From an uncultured bacterium (GTDB lineage Bacteria > Bacillota > Clostridia > Christensenellales > CAG-917): DNA of 61,610 bases. The notes below the pieces were generated by a model. It was not told where the DNA came from, did not search any database, and saw only the letters and a program-made list of their open reading frames with translations. Made by a program: the position numbers and the translations under genes. The DNA lies in NCBI GenBank assembly GCA_949432885.1, contig CASQXY010000009.1, positions 1 through 61,610 on the forward strand, given 5' to 3'. Below, one piece after another: positions 17,701-26,219 of this stretch (position 1 is its first letter; each line of letters opens with the position of its first letter).

Positions 17701-19098
17701 ACTGGCGAATCCAGCGTATCCGACGGACAAAAGTATTTTGCCATAAGCAACACCGCGGACAAGGATTGGACGAAGTACACCTTCTTCATAGAGGTCGGCA
17801 ACACGTCGGTATCCGTAAAGCTCAATCTGTGGCTTGGATATGACGCGGAATATATGAATATGGAAGAAGAGCAAGACGCTCTCTCCTCGGGCAAGGTATT
17901 CTTCGACAACGTAGTACTCTCCTCTATCGGCGAGGACGTATACAACGAAGCGAACGCCGACATTGAAGAAAATGTTAAACTTTCCTTCACAACGGACAGC
18001 TTCGACTCGCTCTCCACTTCCACAGAATCCAGACAGGAGCTCACCAAGCCCGAAAACTGGACGGGCGCGGCAGACACCAATCAGACCTCTTCCAACACCA
18101 AAGGCGGCATAATTTACGCAGACAGTCAGTTCTATGAAACGGAAGTCGTAAACGGCGTCAGCTATGCGAGAATACTCGGCTCCGACTATAAGCTGGAAGA
18201 TATAACCGTATCCGACAAAGAGCTTTCGGACGCCAAGGAAAAGGACGAGTTCAGCGGTAAAACGGACTCCGAAATTCTGGAAGCGCTCAAACAGCAGAAA
18301 CTCGACACCAAAAAGACGGAAAACTGGATCCCCGTCAGCGAGCTTTATGCGAAGAGCGGCAACAGAATGCTCATTATAAACAACACTACGGAAAGCGGAT
18401 ATATCTATACAGGCACCGCAAATACTCTCGCTGAGGACAGCTTCTATAAGGTCAGCGTATGGGTGCGCACCTACGGCTTAAAGGGCAAAGACGGCGGCGC
18501 GAATATCGAACTGTACCTCGGATCGGCAAACGAGACCAACAACGCCCTTATCTTCAAGAGCATAAACACGCAGAAGCCCGCCGTTGGTGACGAGCCCGCG
18601 TCAAACGAATGGACCAAGTACGAATTCTATGTGAAAACTTTGGAAGAAAAGGTCACTTCCGTCACGCTGAAACTCTCCTTGGGCAGATATACCACGACGG
18701 AAGAAAACGGTGAAAGCGTAGTCAAGGGTCTTATGAGCGGCTATGCCATGTTCGACGACGTGTCCATAGAAAAGGTGGAAGAAAGAGATTACGAAGAAGC
18801 GGTAGCCTCCGATAGCGAATATATTCTCACGAGACAGGTCGCCGCGGATACGAGCGGTAAAAAGGACGAGGACGGCAACAACCAAACTCCCGCCGCAAAC
18901 AAATTTAACCTCGACTATCTGTGGTGGATGATTCCCACTATCATAATCGGACTCGTGATTATCGCAGTCGTTATCGTACTGATAATCCGCAAGGTCAAGC
19001 CCACCGCAAAGAAAATGGCAAAGAAAGTCAACGGCGCTCCCATGAGCACGGAAATGCTCGATAAGAAGCGCAATAAGTACGACGAGGGTAAGGAATAA
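14725..19098 (+). CDS. Very large surface lipoprotein with five repeated CBM-like modules and a C-terminal membrane anchor
   Basis: A 1457-residue protein, unnamed. The N-terminus is a lipoprotein signal peptide with a lipobox at LVAC (Cys27; LTSC at Cys22 is an alternative). Five related modules follow, at about residues 160-260, 415-570, 700-815, 960-1067 and 1230-1352. Each has 'Y..L.V.V.T' (YYKLTVDVLTY, TYALSVDIYTY, FYRLSLWVKT, YYSLSVYVKTF, FYKVSVWVRTY), then a 'W..Y.FYI' strand, 'L.L.LG' and 'GYAFFDNVEL'-like ends. This pattern resembles beta-sandwich carbohydrate-binding (CBM4/9-type) domains. A membrane helix at 1399-1421 and a basic cytosolic tail end the protein, so both ends are membrane-anchored. 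No catalytic domain is seen. It may bind glycans at the cell surface or act as a structural envelope protein. Confidence 0.85.
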   Translation: MNKKKFTVLALLLIVILTLTSCLLVACNQAGSADDGSDKTIKATEGLLINNSDFKVVDTSVSTYPRSVTNWTGAKQYSSDTYRDDVTAGVISLEEALYNENKTKWGDDDGEIRNKLLAGGRYGENDKIKNALMIYMPEQSKNADDKDINGPTAYGYTSSSFSLEKSSYYKLTVDVLTYKIAGKEGDVPGARIYVSSNTFAEFAGIDTHGEWKTYEIYIETSPSSSTSLTLMLGLGKRLSYYEKGLTTGYAFFDNVELTKIEDDKQTDGVEGKLAFDKAYDAQLNSNSELNGKTVTTATLKVPNGHFDFGSTSLTTSGSPSSWSFVTGNSGKDDPAPTSPVYNGIVDLSKFAENYSKLAKTFQTREPDSATNSTYAPADSLGAITDSIKGYSPRIGSNVFMLSSQLMTAQGIKSSRAITIEKNRTYALSVDIYTYAVHGAGVSLILSGSDGKDIVIKGISADKTSNVLIGTNVIDTANGGYTTGINPGRTTGQWKTYTFYIKGNQYRDYNYNMTIWLGTEGTKSNNSVKFHSFDSGSSTSDTSVLNATGYDGNGTFSNGWAFVDELVLTQIAALPDLNADSAIEGANDAQTLDCTDSDKVGLIVDLTTANSLGDIFERGTGNSVADYLGANGKLGLGAPVGWKSEFDIEDMTKPVVSGIISEGIVNLESEEAFNGKGAYPMLPYDTVSKNAYSIHASSDSSYEVESDDIVIEANKFYRLSLWVKTQDVNSASGAYVYLINRDDEDETLTSFTKINTFEYDEYHNDWCELTVVIRGAEDKNTNVALRLSLGTGNRWATTLTDGAMYVANVNMSTITYANFNDTSTGTYTKTVNLSKSYTYTVSNGSFDGYDLDDENLTAGEALKNQSVAATPEKWTINDNTVDMNGKNGSNLYAGVIALDKVGNSFGASAQATAVTGLPTDVFNSFYNNTNNEYGDDYLNSLAGPYMLALGSTDAQKAYATGFASENISLSANTYYSLSVYVKTFGSTKASVFLTGESSVSDGQKYFAISNTADKDWTKYTFFIEVGNTSVSVKLNLWLGYDAEYMNMEEEQDALSSGKVFFDNVVLSSIGEDVYNEANADIEENVKLSFTTDSFDSLSTSTESRQELTKPENWTGAADTNQTSSNTKGGIIYADSQFYETEVVNGVSYARILGSDYKLEDITVSDKELSDAKEKDEFSGKTDSEILEALKQQKLDTKKTENWIPVSELYAKSGNRMLIINNTTESGYIYTGTANTLAEDSFYKVSVWVRTYGLKGKDGGANIELYLGSANETNNALIFKSINTQKPAVGDEPASNEWTKYEFYVKTLEEKVTSVTLKLSLGRYTTTEENGESVVKGLMSGYAMFDDVSIEKVEERDYEEAVASDSEYILTRQVAADTSGKKDEDGNNQTPAANKFNLDYLWWMIPTIIIGLVIIAVVIVLIIRKVKPTAKKMAKKVNGAPMSTEMLDKKRNKYDEGKE

Positions 19099-19124
19099 TA
19101 CTCCCGCAAACGTACAAAATTCAA

Positions 19125-19150
19125 AGCTCGCCGTCAAACGACGGCGAGCT
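19125..19150 (+). terminator. Intrinsic terminator after the large lipoprotein gene
   Basis: An 11-bp perfect GC-rich stem (AGCTCGCCGTC with GACGGCGAGCT), loop AAAC, then GTTTTTATC. Confidence 0.9.
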
Positions 19151-19240
19151 GTTTTTATCTTTGATTTTAACAATCCGTTTTCAAATAGTTTCCACAGGCG
19201 TACAATTCTATATTTTTCTCAGACAGCATAAATTTAACGG

Positions 19241-20785
19241 ATGAATAAAACAGCCAAATCGTTTTCGATAGTGACGGGGTTCTCCATTCTCACGAGAGCG
19301 CTGTCGTTTATATTCAAAATATGGATGTCACGCGCGCTCGGCGCGGAGGTCATCGGTCTGTATCAGATTGCGATGAGCGTCATCATGCTGTTGTTTACTC
19401 TCACCGCGGGCGCCCCGACAGTACTCTCCCGCAAGGTGGCGGAAGCGGCGTCGGCCGGCGATACCAAAAGGCAAAACGCGTATGCGACCGCCTCCCTCAT
19501 AATGGGCTTTGCGATTTCCGCCGCGCTCACGGGGCTGATGTTCGGTCTGCACTCCAAGCTCGGTTTCCTGTTTTCGGATGAAAGATGCCTTCCCATATTC
19601 CTTATAATGCTGCCGACGCTAATCACGTCTACTCTGTACGCGTCGTTCAGAAGCTGGTTCTGGGGCAGGAAAAATTTCCTCGCGTTCTCCTCCACAGAAC
19701 TGCTCGACGAAGTCATAAAAATTATATTGTCCGTCGTATTTGCGGGCGGTCTTGTATCATTTATAAGCGGCGCGCAGGGCGTTGCCCTCGCTATGACGAT
19801 AGCCGACCTGCTCTGCGTACTCGTGCTTGCTCTGCTGTATTTCATATCAGGAGGAAGATTTGCAAAGCCGCGCGGTTTCAAGGAGCTGATTTCGCGCACC
19901 GTGCCTCTTTCGGCGACGAGGATATTCACCTCGCTGGCGGCGTCTCTCACAGCCATTGTAATCCCTCAGATGCTCGTCAAAAGCGGATTGACCGTAGCGG
20001 CGGCAACGGCGGAATACGGACGCGTCGCAGGTATGGCACTGCCGCTCATTATGGCGCCCGTAATGTTTGTAAGTTCGCTTTCGGTGGTGCTCATCCCCGA
20101 CGTTGCGGAGCTAAAAGCCAAGGGCAACGTAGAAGCCGTAAGGAAAAAGCTATCAAGCGCAATGACGTTTGCAGTACTCGTTTCCGCGGTATTTTTCGTC
20201 ATATACCTTCCTCTCGGCAAACAGATAGGAATTCTGTTTTTCAAAGACGCGCACGCGGGAGAGCTCGTGTCGCACTGCTCTGCGATGCTGTTCCCGATTT
20301 CACTCGCACAGGTCACGACGCCTATGCTCAATTCGCTGGGCAAGGAGCGCGCGACGTTTATCATATCCGCGCTCGGAACGGTGATAACAATTCCATGCGT
20401 ATTTCTGCTGCCGTCCGTTACGGGCGTATACGCTATGGCAATCGCGTCCGCTCTTTGCTTCACGCTCATAAGCATACTCAATATAATCGTGCTCAGAAAG
20501 GAAGTCGGCAAATTCGTCGACGTCAAAAAGTTCCTCAAAACGCTGGGCTTTTCTATACCACTCGCAGCGCTCGGATTATTCTCATCTCAACTGCTGTCTA
20601 AGGTGACAAACAACGCGGTTACGACGATTGTGCTCATCGTATTTCTCGTGTTCTTCCTGTTCATATTTATATCTGCATTCGATATCGCCGATATTACAGG
20701 TTATATAAAGCTGCTTCGTCCCGCGGCGGTGACGGGTCGCAGAAAGGGCTGGCGCAAGCGCGAAAGGAAAAAACCGAAAACCTGA
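19241..20785 (+). CDS. Oligosaccharide flippase of the MOP superfamily (SpoVB/MurJ-like)
   Basis: A 514-residue membrane protein with about 14 predicted helices. The N-terminal ILTRALSFIFKIWMSRALGAE is typical of SpoVB/stage V sporulation protein B and related polysaccharide exporters. A very basic tail (RRKGWRKRERKKPKT, read in part) ends it on the cytosolic side. The family moves lipid-linked wall or cortex precursors across the membrane. The window contains other SpoV/SpoIV-type genes, so a cortex role is plausible, but a vegetative role cannot be excluded. It lies after a strong terminator and 50 nt upstream of the YetF-like gene, which it may be cotranscribed with. Confidence 0.88.
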   Translation: MNKTAKSFSIVTGFSILTRALSFIFKIWMSRALGAEVIGLYQIAMSVIMLLFTLTAGAPTVLSRKVAEAASAGDTKRQNAYATASLIMGFAISAALTGLMFGLHSKLGFLFSDERCLPIFLIMLPTLITSTLYASFRSWFWGRKNFLAFSSTELLDEVIKIILSVVFAGGLVSFISGAQGVALAMTIADLLCVLVLALLYFISGGRFAKPRGFKELISRTVPLSATRIFTSLAASLTAIVIPQMLVKSGLTVAAATAEYGRVAGMALPLIMAPVMFVSSLSVVLIPDVAELKAKGNVEAVRKKLSSAMTFAVLVSAVFFVIYLPLGKQIGILFFKDAHAGELVSHCSAMLFPISLAQVTTPMLNSLGKERATFIISALGTVITIPCVFLLPSVTGVYAMAIASALCFTLISILNIIVLRKEVGKFVDVKKFLKTLGFSIPLAALGLFSSQLLSKVTNNAVTTIVLIVFLVFFLFIFISAFDIADITGYIKLLRPAAVTGRRKGWRKRERKKPKT

Positions 20786-20835
20786 TTTTACACGCGCAGG
20801 CGCATAAAAACACAAACGCAAAACACAATATCGGT

Positions 20836-21666
20836 ATGCTGAATTTATTCATTAGGTGTCTGGTATTATATTTTTTCTTATTGCTTGCAATGAGACTCAT
20901 GGGCAAGCGTCAGCTAGGCGAGCTACAACCATTCGAGCTGGCGATAACTCTTGTCGCAAGCGAACTCGTCTGTATTCCTATGGGAGACGCGACGATTCCG
21001 ATAATATACGGAATTATTCCCGTTTTCTCGCTCTTCCTCGTGCATATCATAATAACCAAACTGGCGACCAAGAGCCTGCGTTTCAGAAAGTTCCTCAACG
21101 GCAAACCCGTTATACTCATTGAAAAAGGCAATATTCTTCCCGACGTAATGAAGGAGCTGAACATGAATATAGACGACATCATGGAGGCGCTGAGAGGAAG
21201 CGGCTATTTCAATCCGTCTGAGGTTGAATATGCCATACTCGAAACCAACGGAAGTCTGACCGTTCTGCCTAAGTCTCAAAATAAACCGCTCTCTCCCGAG
21301 GACCTAGGCTTACAACTCCCCGCCGCGTCCATACCCGTTTCAGTAATAATGGAGGGAGAGTTTGTCGGAGAAAACGTTGCTCAGCTCGACGATACAATAA
21401 AGGAACGCGTACTTGCTCTTCTCGACAATATCAACGTCAAACAGGAAGACGTACTCGTGCTCCTCGTGTCGGGAGAGGACGTATATCTCCAACCGTACAA
21501 GGGCGATTTCATAACCGCGCAGCTTGACAGCGACGAAAGTGCGGAAACGACCGTCTCCGTACATGACGAAGACGCCGCCGTAAACGATAAAACCGAATCG
21601 GATGAAGGAATAAGCATAATCGATAACACTGGCGCGCAAGAGCGTCCCGACGGGGTGAACGAATGA
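20836..21666 (+). CDS. YetF/DUF421-family membrane protein
   Basis: A 276-residue protein with two to three N-terminal membrane helices, the signature RLMGKRQLGELQPFELAITL (residues 20-39), and a soluble DUF421 domain with GKPVILIEKGNI. It continues past the usual family length with an Asp/Glu-rich tail from about residue 230. YetF-type proteins are common in spore formers and their function is poorly known. The stop codon overlaps the start of the DUF4363 gene (ATGA), a pairing seen often, so the two products probably work together. Confidence 0.9.
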   Translation: MLNLFIRCLVLYFFLLLAMRLMGKRQLGELQPFELAITLVASELVCIPMGDATIPIIYGIIPVFSLFLVHIIITKLATKSLRFRKFLNGKPVILIEKGNILPDVMKELNMNIDDIMEALRGSGYFNPSEVEYAILETNGSLTVLPKSQNKPLSPEDLGLQLPAASIPVSVIMEGEFVGENVAQLDDTIKERVLALLDNINVKQEDVLVLLVSGEDVYLQPYKGDFITAQLDSDESAETTVSVHDEDAAVNDKTESDEGISIIDNTGAQERPDGVNE

Positions 21667-22040
21667 AAAAAGTCATAATCGCAATAGTGATACTCGCGAT
21701 TATTCTGACCGCGGGAATCCTCGAAAACGTATACGTAGACAAGGTATTTTCAAATCTGGACGGCAGGCTAGCACAGCTTGAAAGCAGTATAATAGCACAG
21801 AACGAAGCGGCGTTGTCGCAGGCGTCGGAGCTTCAAAGCTGGTGGGAAAATGAAAGGAAATACGCAGAGCTGTTCGTATACTCTCCCGACATCCGCGCCT
21901 TTTCCGTAGCGGTCGGGGAGACTGTGGGCTCGCTCGAATGCAATGATTATGACAACGCGCTTTCCAAAATACGCTCGTTGCAAATTATGTCGCGGAACAT
22001 CCACAATATTCTGGACTTCAATCTTGCCGATATAATCTAG
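21663..22040 (+). CDS. DUF4363-family membrane-anchored protein
   Basis: A 125-residue protein: one N-terminal membrane helix (residues 4-20) and an extracytoplasmic helical part with WWENERKYAELF. It matches the DUF4363 pattern and overlaps the DUF421 gene by 4 nt. Its function is unknown; the tight coupling suggests a complex with the YetF-like protein. Confidence 0.85.
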   Translation: MKKVIIAIVILAIILTAGILENVYVDKVFSNLDGRLAQLESSIIAQNEAALSQASELQSWWENERKYAELFVYSPDIRAFSVAVGETVGSLECNDYDNALSKIRSLQIMSRNIHNILDFNLADII

Positions 22041-22121
22041 CGCTCCTACGCAAAAACGGAATTGCAACCGTGAATATAAAACGTCAAAATAGAGCGTACG
22101 TTTCCCGAATCGGGACATGCA

Positions 22122-22173
22122 AATATGCGCAACGTTTTAAATGAGAGTTCTCATATTAAATGTTGCGCATATT
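22122..22173. repeat. 52-nt near-perfect palindrome with ATATGCGC ends
   Basis: Outer arms AATATGCGCAAC and GTTGCGCATATT pair over 12 bp. An inner ATGAGA/TCTCAT stem pairs over 6 bp, with an imperfect AT-rich segment between. It lies between the convergent DUF4363 and murC genes, but neither side carries a T-run, so it is not a standard terminator. The rest of 22041-22285 is AT-rich with one more ATATGCGCATAT at about 22225-22237 and no gene. Confidence 0.75.
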
Positions 22174-22285
22174 GTCATAATTACGTGCGATTTCTTTCTT
22201 ATTTTACCTTTTGTTCATATTTACATATGCGCATATTTACATATATAATTTCATATCCGCAACTTAAAACTGCGATTTGCATACG

Positions 22286-23629
22286 TTAAACCCGCTTTTC
22301 GACAAAATTCGCTTTGAGGTTGTAAATATCTCCCGCACCTATAAACAGAATTATGCCATACCCGTCCGCGTTATTACGCACAAAACTCAAAACGTCGCGC
22401 GCTTTCATCGCATAAACGCAATTCTTGCCGCACTTTTCCTTTATACGTTTTACAAGCGCGTCATAATCGTTGTCGGGGTCATTTTTTTCCCTCGCGGCAT
22501 ATGTCGGCATTATAAGCAAATCTCCGATATGACGGTCGTTTCCGAGTACGTTTACAAAGTCGTCGAAATATGCCTTTGTGCGCGAATAAGTATGCGGTTG
22601 GAAAACAGCGAGAATTTTCCCGAACGCCGCCGCCCTTTCCAGTACGCAACCGATTTCCGTCGGATGATGTGCAAAATCGAAATACACCGGTGTACCGCCG
22701 ATTTTCCCCGCGCGCTCGAAGCGGCGTTTGACTCCGCGGAAAGTTTGCAGCGATTGCACAGCGTCCGCAATCCGCACTCCGAACACCGAAGCCGTAACCG
22801 CGGCAAGCGCGGCGTTGGCATAATTGTACTCGCAGCCGTCCTCGAAGGAAAACTCACAGACAAGCTCATCTCCGAGAGAAATTTTGCAATCTCGGCAAGT
22901 CGTCGTCACATGATAGACCGCACGCTCCCCTAAGCTTTCCGCAATTATGTCGCGGTCGCCTTTTCTGTTTCCGTCGACATAATAAACCTTGGTCTCTGCC
23001 CCCGACAGATATTCGTCGAACGCCGCGCGGACGCTCTCCAGACTTTCATAGCTGTCGGGATGGTCGCATTCTACGTTTGTGACAACCGCGACCGTCGGCT
23101 TCAACGACAAAAAGTTCCGCTTATACTCGCACGCCTCCGTCAGAAATATGTCGTCCGAGTCACACTTGCAATTATTGACATAATTTCCGAATTCTACACT
23201 GTCTCCGCCTATCATCGCTACAAATCCCAGACCGAAATCGCGCATGATATGCGCAAGCATCGCGGTTGTAGTCGTCTTGCCATGCGTGCCCGCGATGCCC
23301 ACCGTTTCGTGAAAGCCGCTTGCGACCTCATGCAAGAATTCCTGTCTTTCCATTATCCGAATGCCCAGCTCGCGTGCGCGTAAAAGTTCGGGATGACACT
23401 CCTTTATCGCGGAAGAATAGACGACGATATCCGCGCCCTCCGCCGCGTCGGGATTTTCACCCTCGTATATATCTGCGCCCATACGTTTCAATTCTATGCA
23501 AAGATCTTCGCATTTAGCGTCGCTTCCGCCCACCGACGCTCCGCTTTCTATTGCAAATTTCGCAAGCGCGCCCACTCCCATGCCGCCTGCGCCGATAAAA
23601 TGAATTTTTTTACCCTTCAAGCAAATCAT
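22286..23629 (-). CDS. murC: UDP-N-acetylmuramate--L-alanine ligase
   Basis: A 447-residue Mur ligase. The N-terminal UDP-binding Rossmann domain has FIGAGGMGVGALA. The ATP-binding loop GTHGKTTTTAM lies at about residues 113-123, and the central domain has TEACEYKRNF and TNVECDHPD. The C-terminal domain has DFAHHPTEI, FQPHTYSRT and FIGAGDIYNL, the last two diagnostic for MurC. It adds L-Ala to UDP-MurNAc in the cytosol. It is monocistronic here, convergent with DUF4363 and divergent from spoVG. Confidence 0.97.
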   Translation of the reverse strand: MICLKGKKIHFIGAGGMGVGALAKFAIESGASVGGSDAKCEDLCIELKRMGADIYEGENPDAAEGADIVVYSSAIKECHPELLRARELGIRIMERQEFLHEVASGFHETVGIAGTHGKTTTTAMLAHIMRDFGLGFVAMIGGDSVEFGNYVNNCKCDSDDIFLTEACEYKRNFLSLKPTVAVVTNVECDHPDSYESLESVRAAFDEYLSGAETKVYYVDGNRKGDRDIIAESLGERAVYHVTTTCRDCKISLGDELVCEFSFEDGCEYNYANAALAAVTASVFGVRIADAVQSLQTFRGVKRRFERAGKIGGTPVYFDFAHHPTEIGCVLERAAAFGKILAVFQPHTYSRTKAYFDDFVNVLGNDRHIGDLLIMPTYAAREKNDPDNDYDALVKRIKEKCGKNCVYAMKARDVLSFVRNNADGYGIILFIGAGDIYNLKANFVEKRV

Positions 23630-23829
23630 ACGCCACTATATGAACGTGATTTGCAAAATGTCATAATAAAATGAGAGCAGCGGATTTCCGATAAGTCGGG
23701 ATTGAAGCAGCAAAAAACCGAAAAATATTATAATTTACAAACTGTTTCATATCTATTTGTAAAATTCGGTCTTGAAATGCACACAATAATATGGTACGCT
23801 GAGTACATAACTATCGGGAGGTCGGAATT

Positions 23830-24108
23830 ATGATTACAATAACCGACGTAAAAATCCGTACCGTAAATGCTGAAAACAGCAAGCTCAAAGCGGTCGCGTC
23901 CATCATCATCGACGACTGTCTTGCAGTGCACGACATCAAGATAATCGAGGGCGTAGACGGCGAATTTATCGCAATGCCTTCGAGAAAGACTCCGAGCGGC
24001 GATTTTAAGGATATCGCACACCCTATCAACACCGCCACCCGCGAGCTTATGCGCGACACAATTCTCGACGCTTATAAGCGCAGTTTGACGGAAAACGCGG
24101 AAATCTGA
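23830..24108 (+). CDS. spoVG: SpoVG-family regulator
   Basis: A 92-residue protein with the SpoVG pattern: TDVKIRTV at the start, LKAVASIIIDDCLAVHDIKI, FIAMPSRKTPSGDFKDIAHPI and a C-terminal helix. SpoVG binds nucleic acid and affects septation, capsule and sporulation genes. The ATG follows GGGAGGT. No convincing sigma-H promoter could be read upstream. A long-stem terminator follows at 24220-24259. Confidence 0.96.
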   Translation: MITITDVKIRTVNAENSKLKAVASIIIDDCLAVHDIKIIEGVDGEFIAMPSRKTPSGDFKDIAHPINTATRELMRDTILDAYKRSLTENAEI

Positions 24109-24219
24109 CGTTTCATTGCCTTTATTTCTTTTTCAAACCGTCTGCTCTCAAACGATTGCTTACTCAGACGGCTTGGTGTTTGATTGCAAATATAAAGATT
24201 CAAGTAAAAATTTGTGCAT

Positions 24220-24259
24220 AAAAACCGCATGCAAACCGCAAATATTGCATGCGGTTTTT
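24220..24259 (+). terminator. Intrinsic terminator after spoVG
   Basis: A 15-bp perfect stem (AAAAACCGCATGCAA with TTGCATGCGGTTTTT) with a 10-nt loop, ending in TTTTTG. The A-run on the other side would let it also work for minus-strand transcripts. Confidence 0.9.
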
Positions 24260-24282
24260 GTCTCGGTCGAAAATTCGGGATA

Positions 24283-24372
24283 TGCGATATAGCGCATATT
24301 CGCATACGGACATATGTTGCCATTATATATTGAATGCGCATATACGCATATGCCGATAACGCGATATGCTTG
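24283..24372. repeat. Cluster of ATATGCGC/GCGCATAT-type palindromic motifs
   Basis: Within about 90 nt the motifs GATATGCGATAT, GCGCATATTCGCATAC, ATGCGCATATACGCATATG and CGCGATATGC recur. The same core appears three times in the murC 3' intergenic region (22122-22237). The stretch 24260-24491 contains no gene; the ligase gene ends at 24492. Confidence 0.6.
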
Positions 24373-24491
24373 TATGCAAAATAAAACATATATACAAATC
24401 AGGCAAAACTGTGAAATTCACCGCTTTATGGATTGAAAATATTAAATCCGAACGCAAACAAAAATAATAAGATGCGGCTGCCGCCTATACC

Positions 24492-26015
24492 CTATCTGCC
24501 GAACTCTTCCTGCAATTTTTTTATATCGATTTTACTCATATTCGTCCTCGGAAACTCCTTTACGCACACGACCTCGCTAGGGACATTCCAATGCGACATG
24601 CGGCGCGCGATATGAGCGATAATCTCTTTTTTCCTCGGCGCGGCTATCTCGCCTTCGACAAGCAGTCTGATATACGGCTTATCTCCGACCCGATACTCTA
24701 CGGCGGCACACTCCGACACGAAATTCAATTCCCTTGCGACGCTCTCGATTTCGGAAGGAAACACGTTGATGCCCGAGATTTTTATCAGTCTCTTTTTCCG
24801 CCCGAGAAAATACAGTCTGCCCTGCTCATCCGTCTTGAACAAATCTCCCGTACGCACATATTTTTTTCCGTCAATGATTTCAAATGCTCCCGAGGTGCGT
24901 TTATCGTCTTCAAGATAACCCTCCATAAGCTGAGCGCCTCCGATGAGAAGCTCCCCAACCTCGCCGACGGGAGTCTCCTCCGCACCTTCGCCCACAATGC
25001 GCGCGTCGATTCCGTTTATAGGCGTGCCGACGGAGCCTTCCTTAAAATCGCCTATTTTCGTGAGAGTGCAGACAGTCACCGTTTCTGTAAGTCCGTAACC
25101 CGGCGAAAGAACGCCTTTCCCGCCGCATTCCTCCATCCTCTTTGCAAAATCGCCGACAAGCGCGTCGCTTACGCTGTCACCGCCGACGTATACGTCCTGC
25201 AAACTCGTTATACTGTCGCCCGAAAATTTATCGTACGAAAGCAGTTTGGTTATCATACGGGGAACGGCAAGCATCGTAGTGACTCGATATTTGGAGATAA
25301 GACGCGTCGTCTTTTTGACGTTGAAGCGCGATTGAAGTATGACGGACATGTTCGCGCATAAGGACGCGTGCACGCCAACGCACAGCCCGAAGCCGTGGAA
25401 CATAGGCAGCACCACAAGCATTCTGTTTTTATCGTCGAATTTGTCGTCCAAATAATTAAGCAGATTGCCCGCCATAGCGTTTGCGGCGCGAGAGGAAAGC
25501 ACGACGGTTTTCGGCGCGCCGAAGGTTCCGCCCGAACGCATGTACAGCGCAGGATCGCTCCCGTCCCCTTGATATGCCTCAAAATCCTTCGCGCGCGGCA
25601 ATCCCAAATATCCGTAGCCGAGATACGGACAAACGATACGTTTTGCGCCGTGACATCTTCCCCAAAAGGTTTTCAGGTTTACGTCTGAAAGGAATACTAT
25701 TTTCGGACTTTGTTTTTTTACTGCCGACTCGTACTCGTCCCCGGAAAGCAACGGGTGTATCATAGAAGCAATGGCGCCTAGGCGGGATACGGCGTACGTG
25801 GCGACTACGCTCTGAATTATATTGGGCAGAGCCAGCATAACCACGGACCCCTTGCGCACGCCGAGCTTGTAAAGACCTGCCGCCACTCTGTCCACCTCGC
25901 GGAAAAACTGCGGGAAATTCATCCTGCCGCTCTCGCGCGCGACCGCAAGCGTGTCGCCCTTCTTATGATAAGCGCGCATAAAATCGTACATTGACTGTTC
26001 TATATTAAAAAACAT
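24492..26015 (-). CDS. AMP-dependent acyl-CoA synthetase/ligase
   Basis: A 507-residue ANL-superfamily ligase. The phosphate loop reads MRSGGTFGAPKTVVLS, the A5 motif is GYGLTE, the A7 motif is RTGDLF, and the C-terminal catalytic Lys sits in TNMSKIDIKKL. It activates a carboxylic acid as acyl-AMP and probably forms the CoA thioester; the acid cannot be named. The ATG at 26015 is chosen because the family fold starts there (MFFNIEQSMYDFM). The reading frame continues 59 codons upstream without a plausible protein and would run into the spoIIQ control region. The ribosome binding site is weak and the leader is very AT-rich. Confidence 0.88.
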   Translation of the reverse strand: MFFNIEQSMYDFMRAYHKKGDTLAVARESGRMNFPQFFREVDRVAAGLYKLGVRKGSVVMLALPNIIQSVVATYAVSRLGAIASMIHPLLSGDEYESAVKKQSPKIVFLSDVNLKTFWGRCHGAKRIVCPYLGYGYLGLPRAKDFEAYQGDGSDPALYMRSGGTFGAPKTVVLSSRAANAMAGNLLNYLDDKFDDKNRMLVVLPMFHGFGLCVGVHASLCANMSVILQSRFNVKKTTRLISKYRVTTMLAVPRMITKLLSYDKFSGDSITSLQDVYVGGDSVSDALVGDFAKRMEECGGKGVLSPGYGLTETVTVCTLTKIGDFKEGSVGTPINGIDARIVGEGAEETPVGEVGELLIGGAQLMEGYLEDDKRTSGAFEIIDGKKYVRTGDLFKTDEQGRLYFLGRKKRLIKISGINVFPSEIESVARELNFVSECAAVEYRVGDKPYIRLLVEGEIAAPRKKEIIAHIARRMSHWNVPSEVVCVKEFPRTNMSKIDIKKLQEEFGR

Positions 26016-26167
26016 ATTTTTATTATAATTTACAATTTTTACACCGTCAAACGCTTTCGGCACAAACTGACAATTTCCGCATTGCCTGCGCGGGGCAAAT
26101 AAAAAGGCAAACTCGAAAGGTCTTTGAAAGCCGATATTCTTCCCCCGAAAAATTTTTTGCAAACGAT

Positions 26168-26196
26168 GTATATTTCGTATATTCCGCGGCAATACT
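26168..26196 (+). promoter_or_regulatory. Sigma-F/sigma-G-type sporulation promoter for the SpoIIQ-like gene
   Basis: GTATA (26168-26172), 15 bp, GGCAATACT (26188-26196). In B. subtilis the sigma-F consensus is GYATA-N15-GGnnAnAnT, and every fixed position fits. The GGAGG ribosome binding site (26208-26212) and ATG (26220) follow directly, giving a short leader. spoIIQ of Bacillus is a sigma-F gene, which agrees with the product call. Confidence 0.7.
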
Positions 26197-26219
26197 CATG
26201 TCATCTTGGAGGTACGAAC

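Noticed and set aside
16114..17874. A 586-codon open frame on the minus strand
   Set aside because: It mirrors the large lipoprotein gene, which has a signal peptide, repeats and a promoter; the antisense product is low-complexity.
23770..23829. A sigma-H or sigma-A promoter directly upstream of spoVG
   Set aside because: TTGAAA is present but the element 17 bp later (TACGCT) is poor, and no sigma-H pattern was found.
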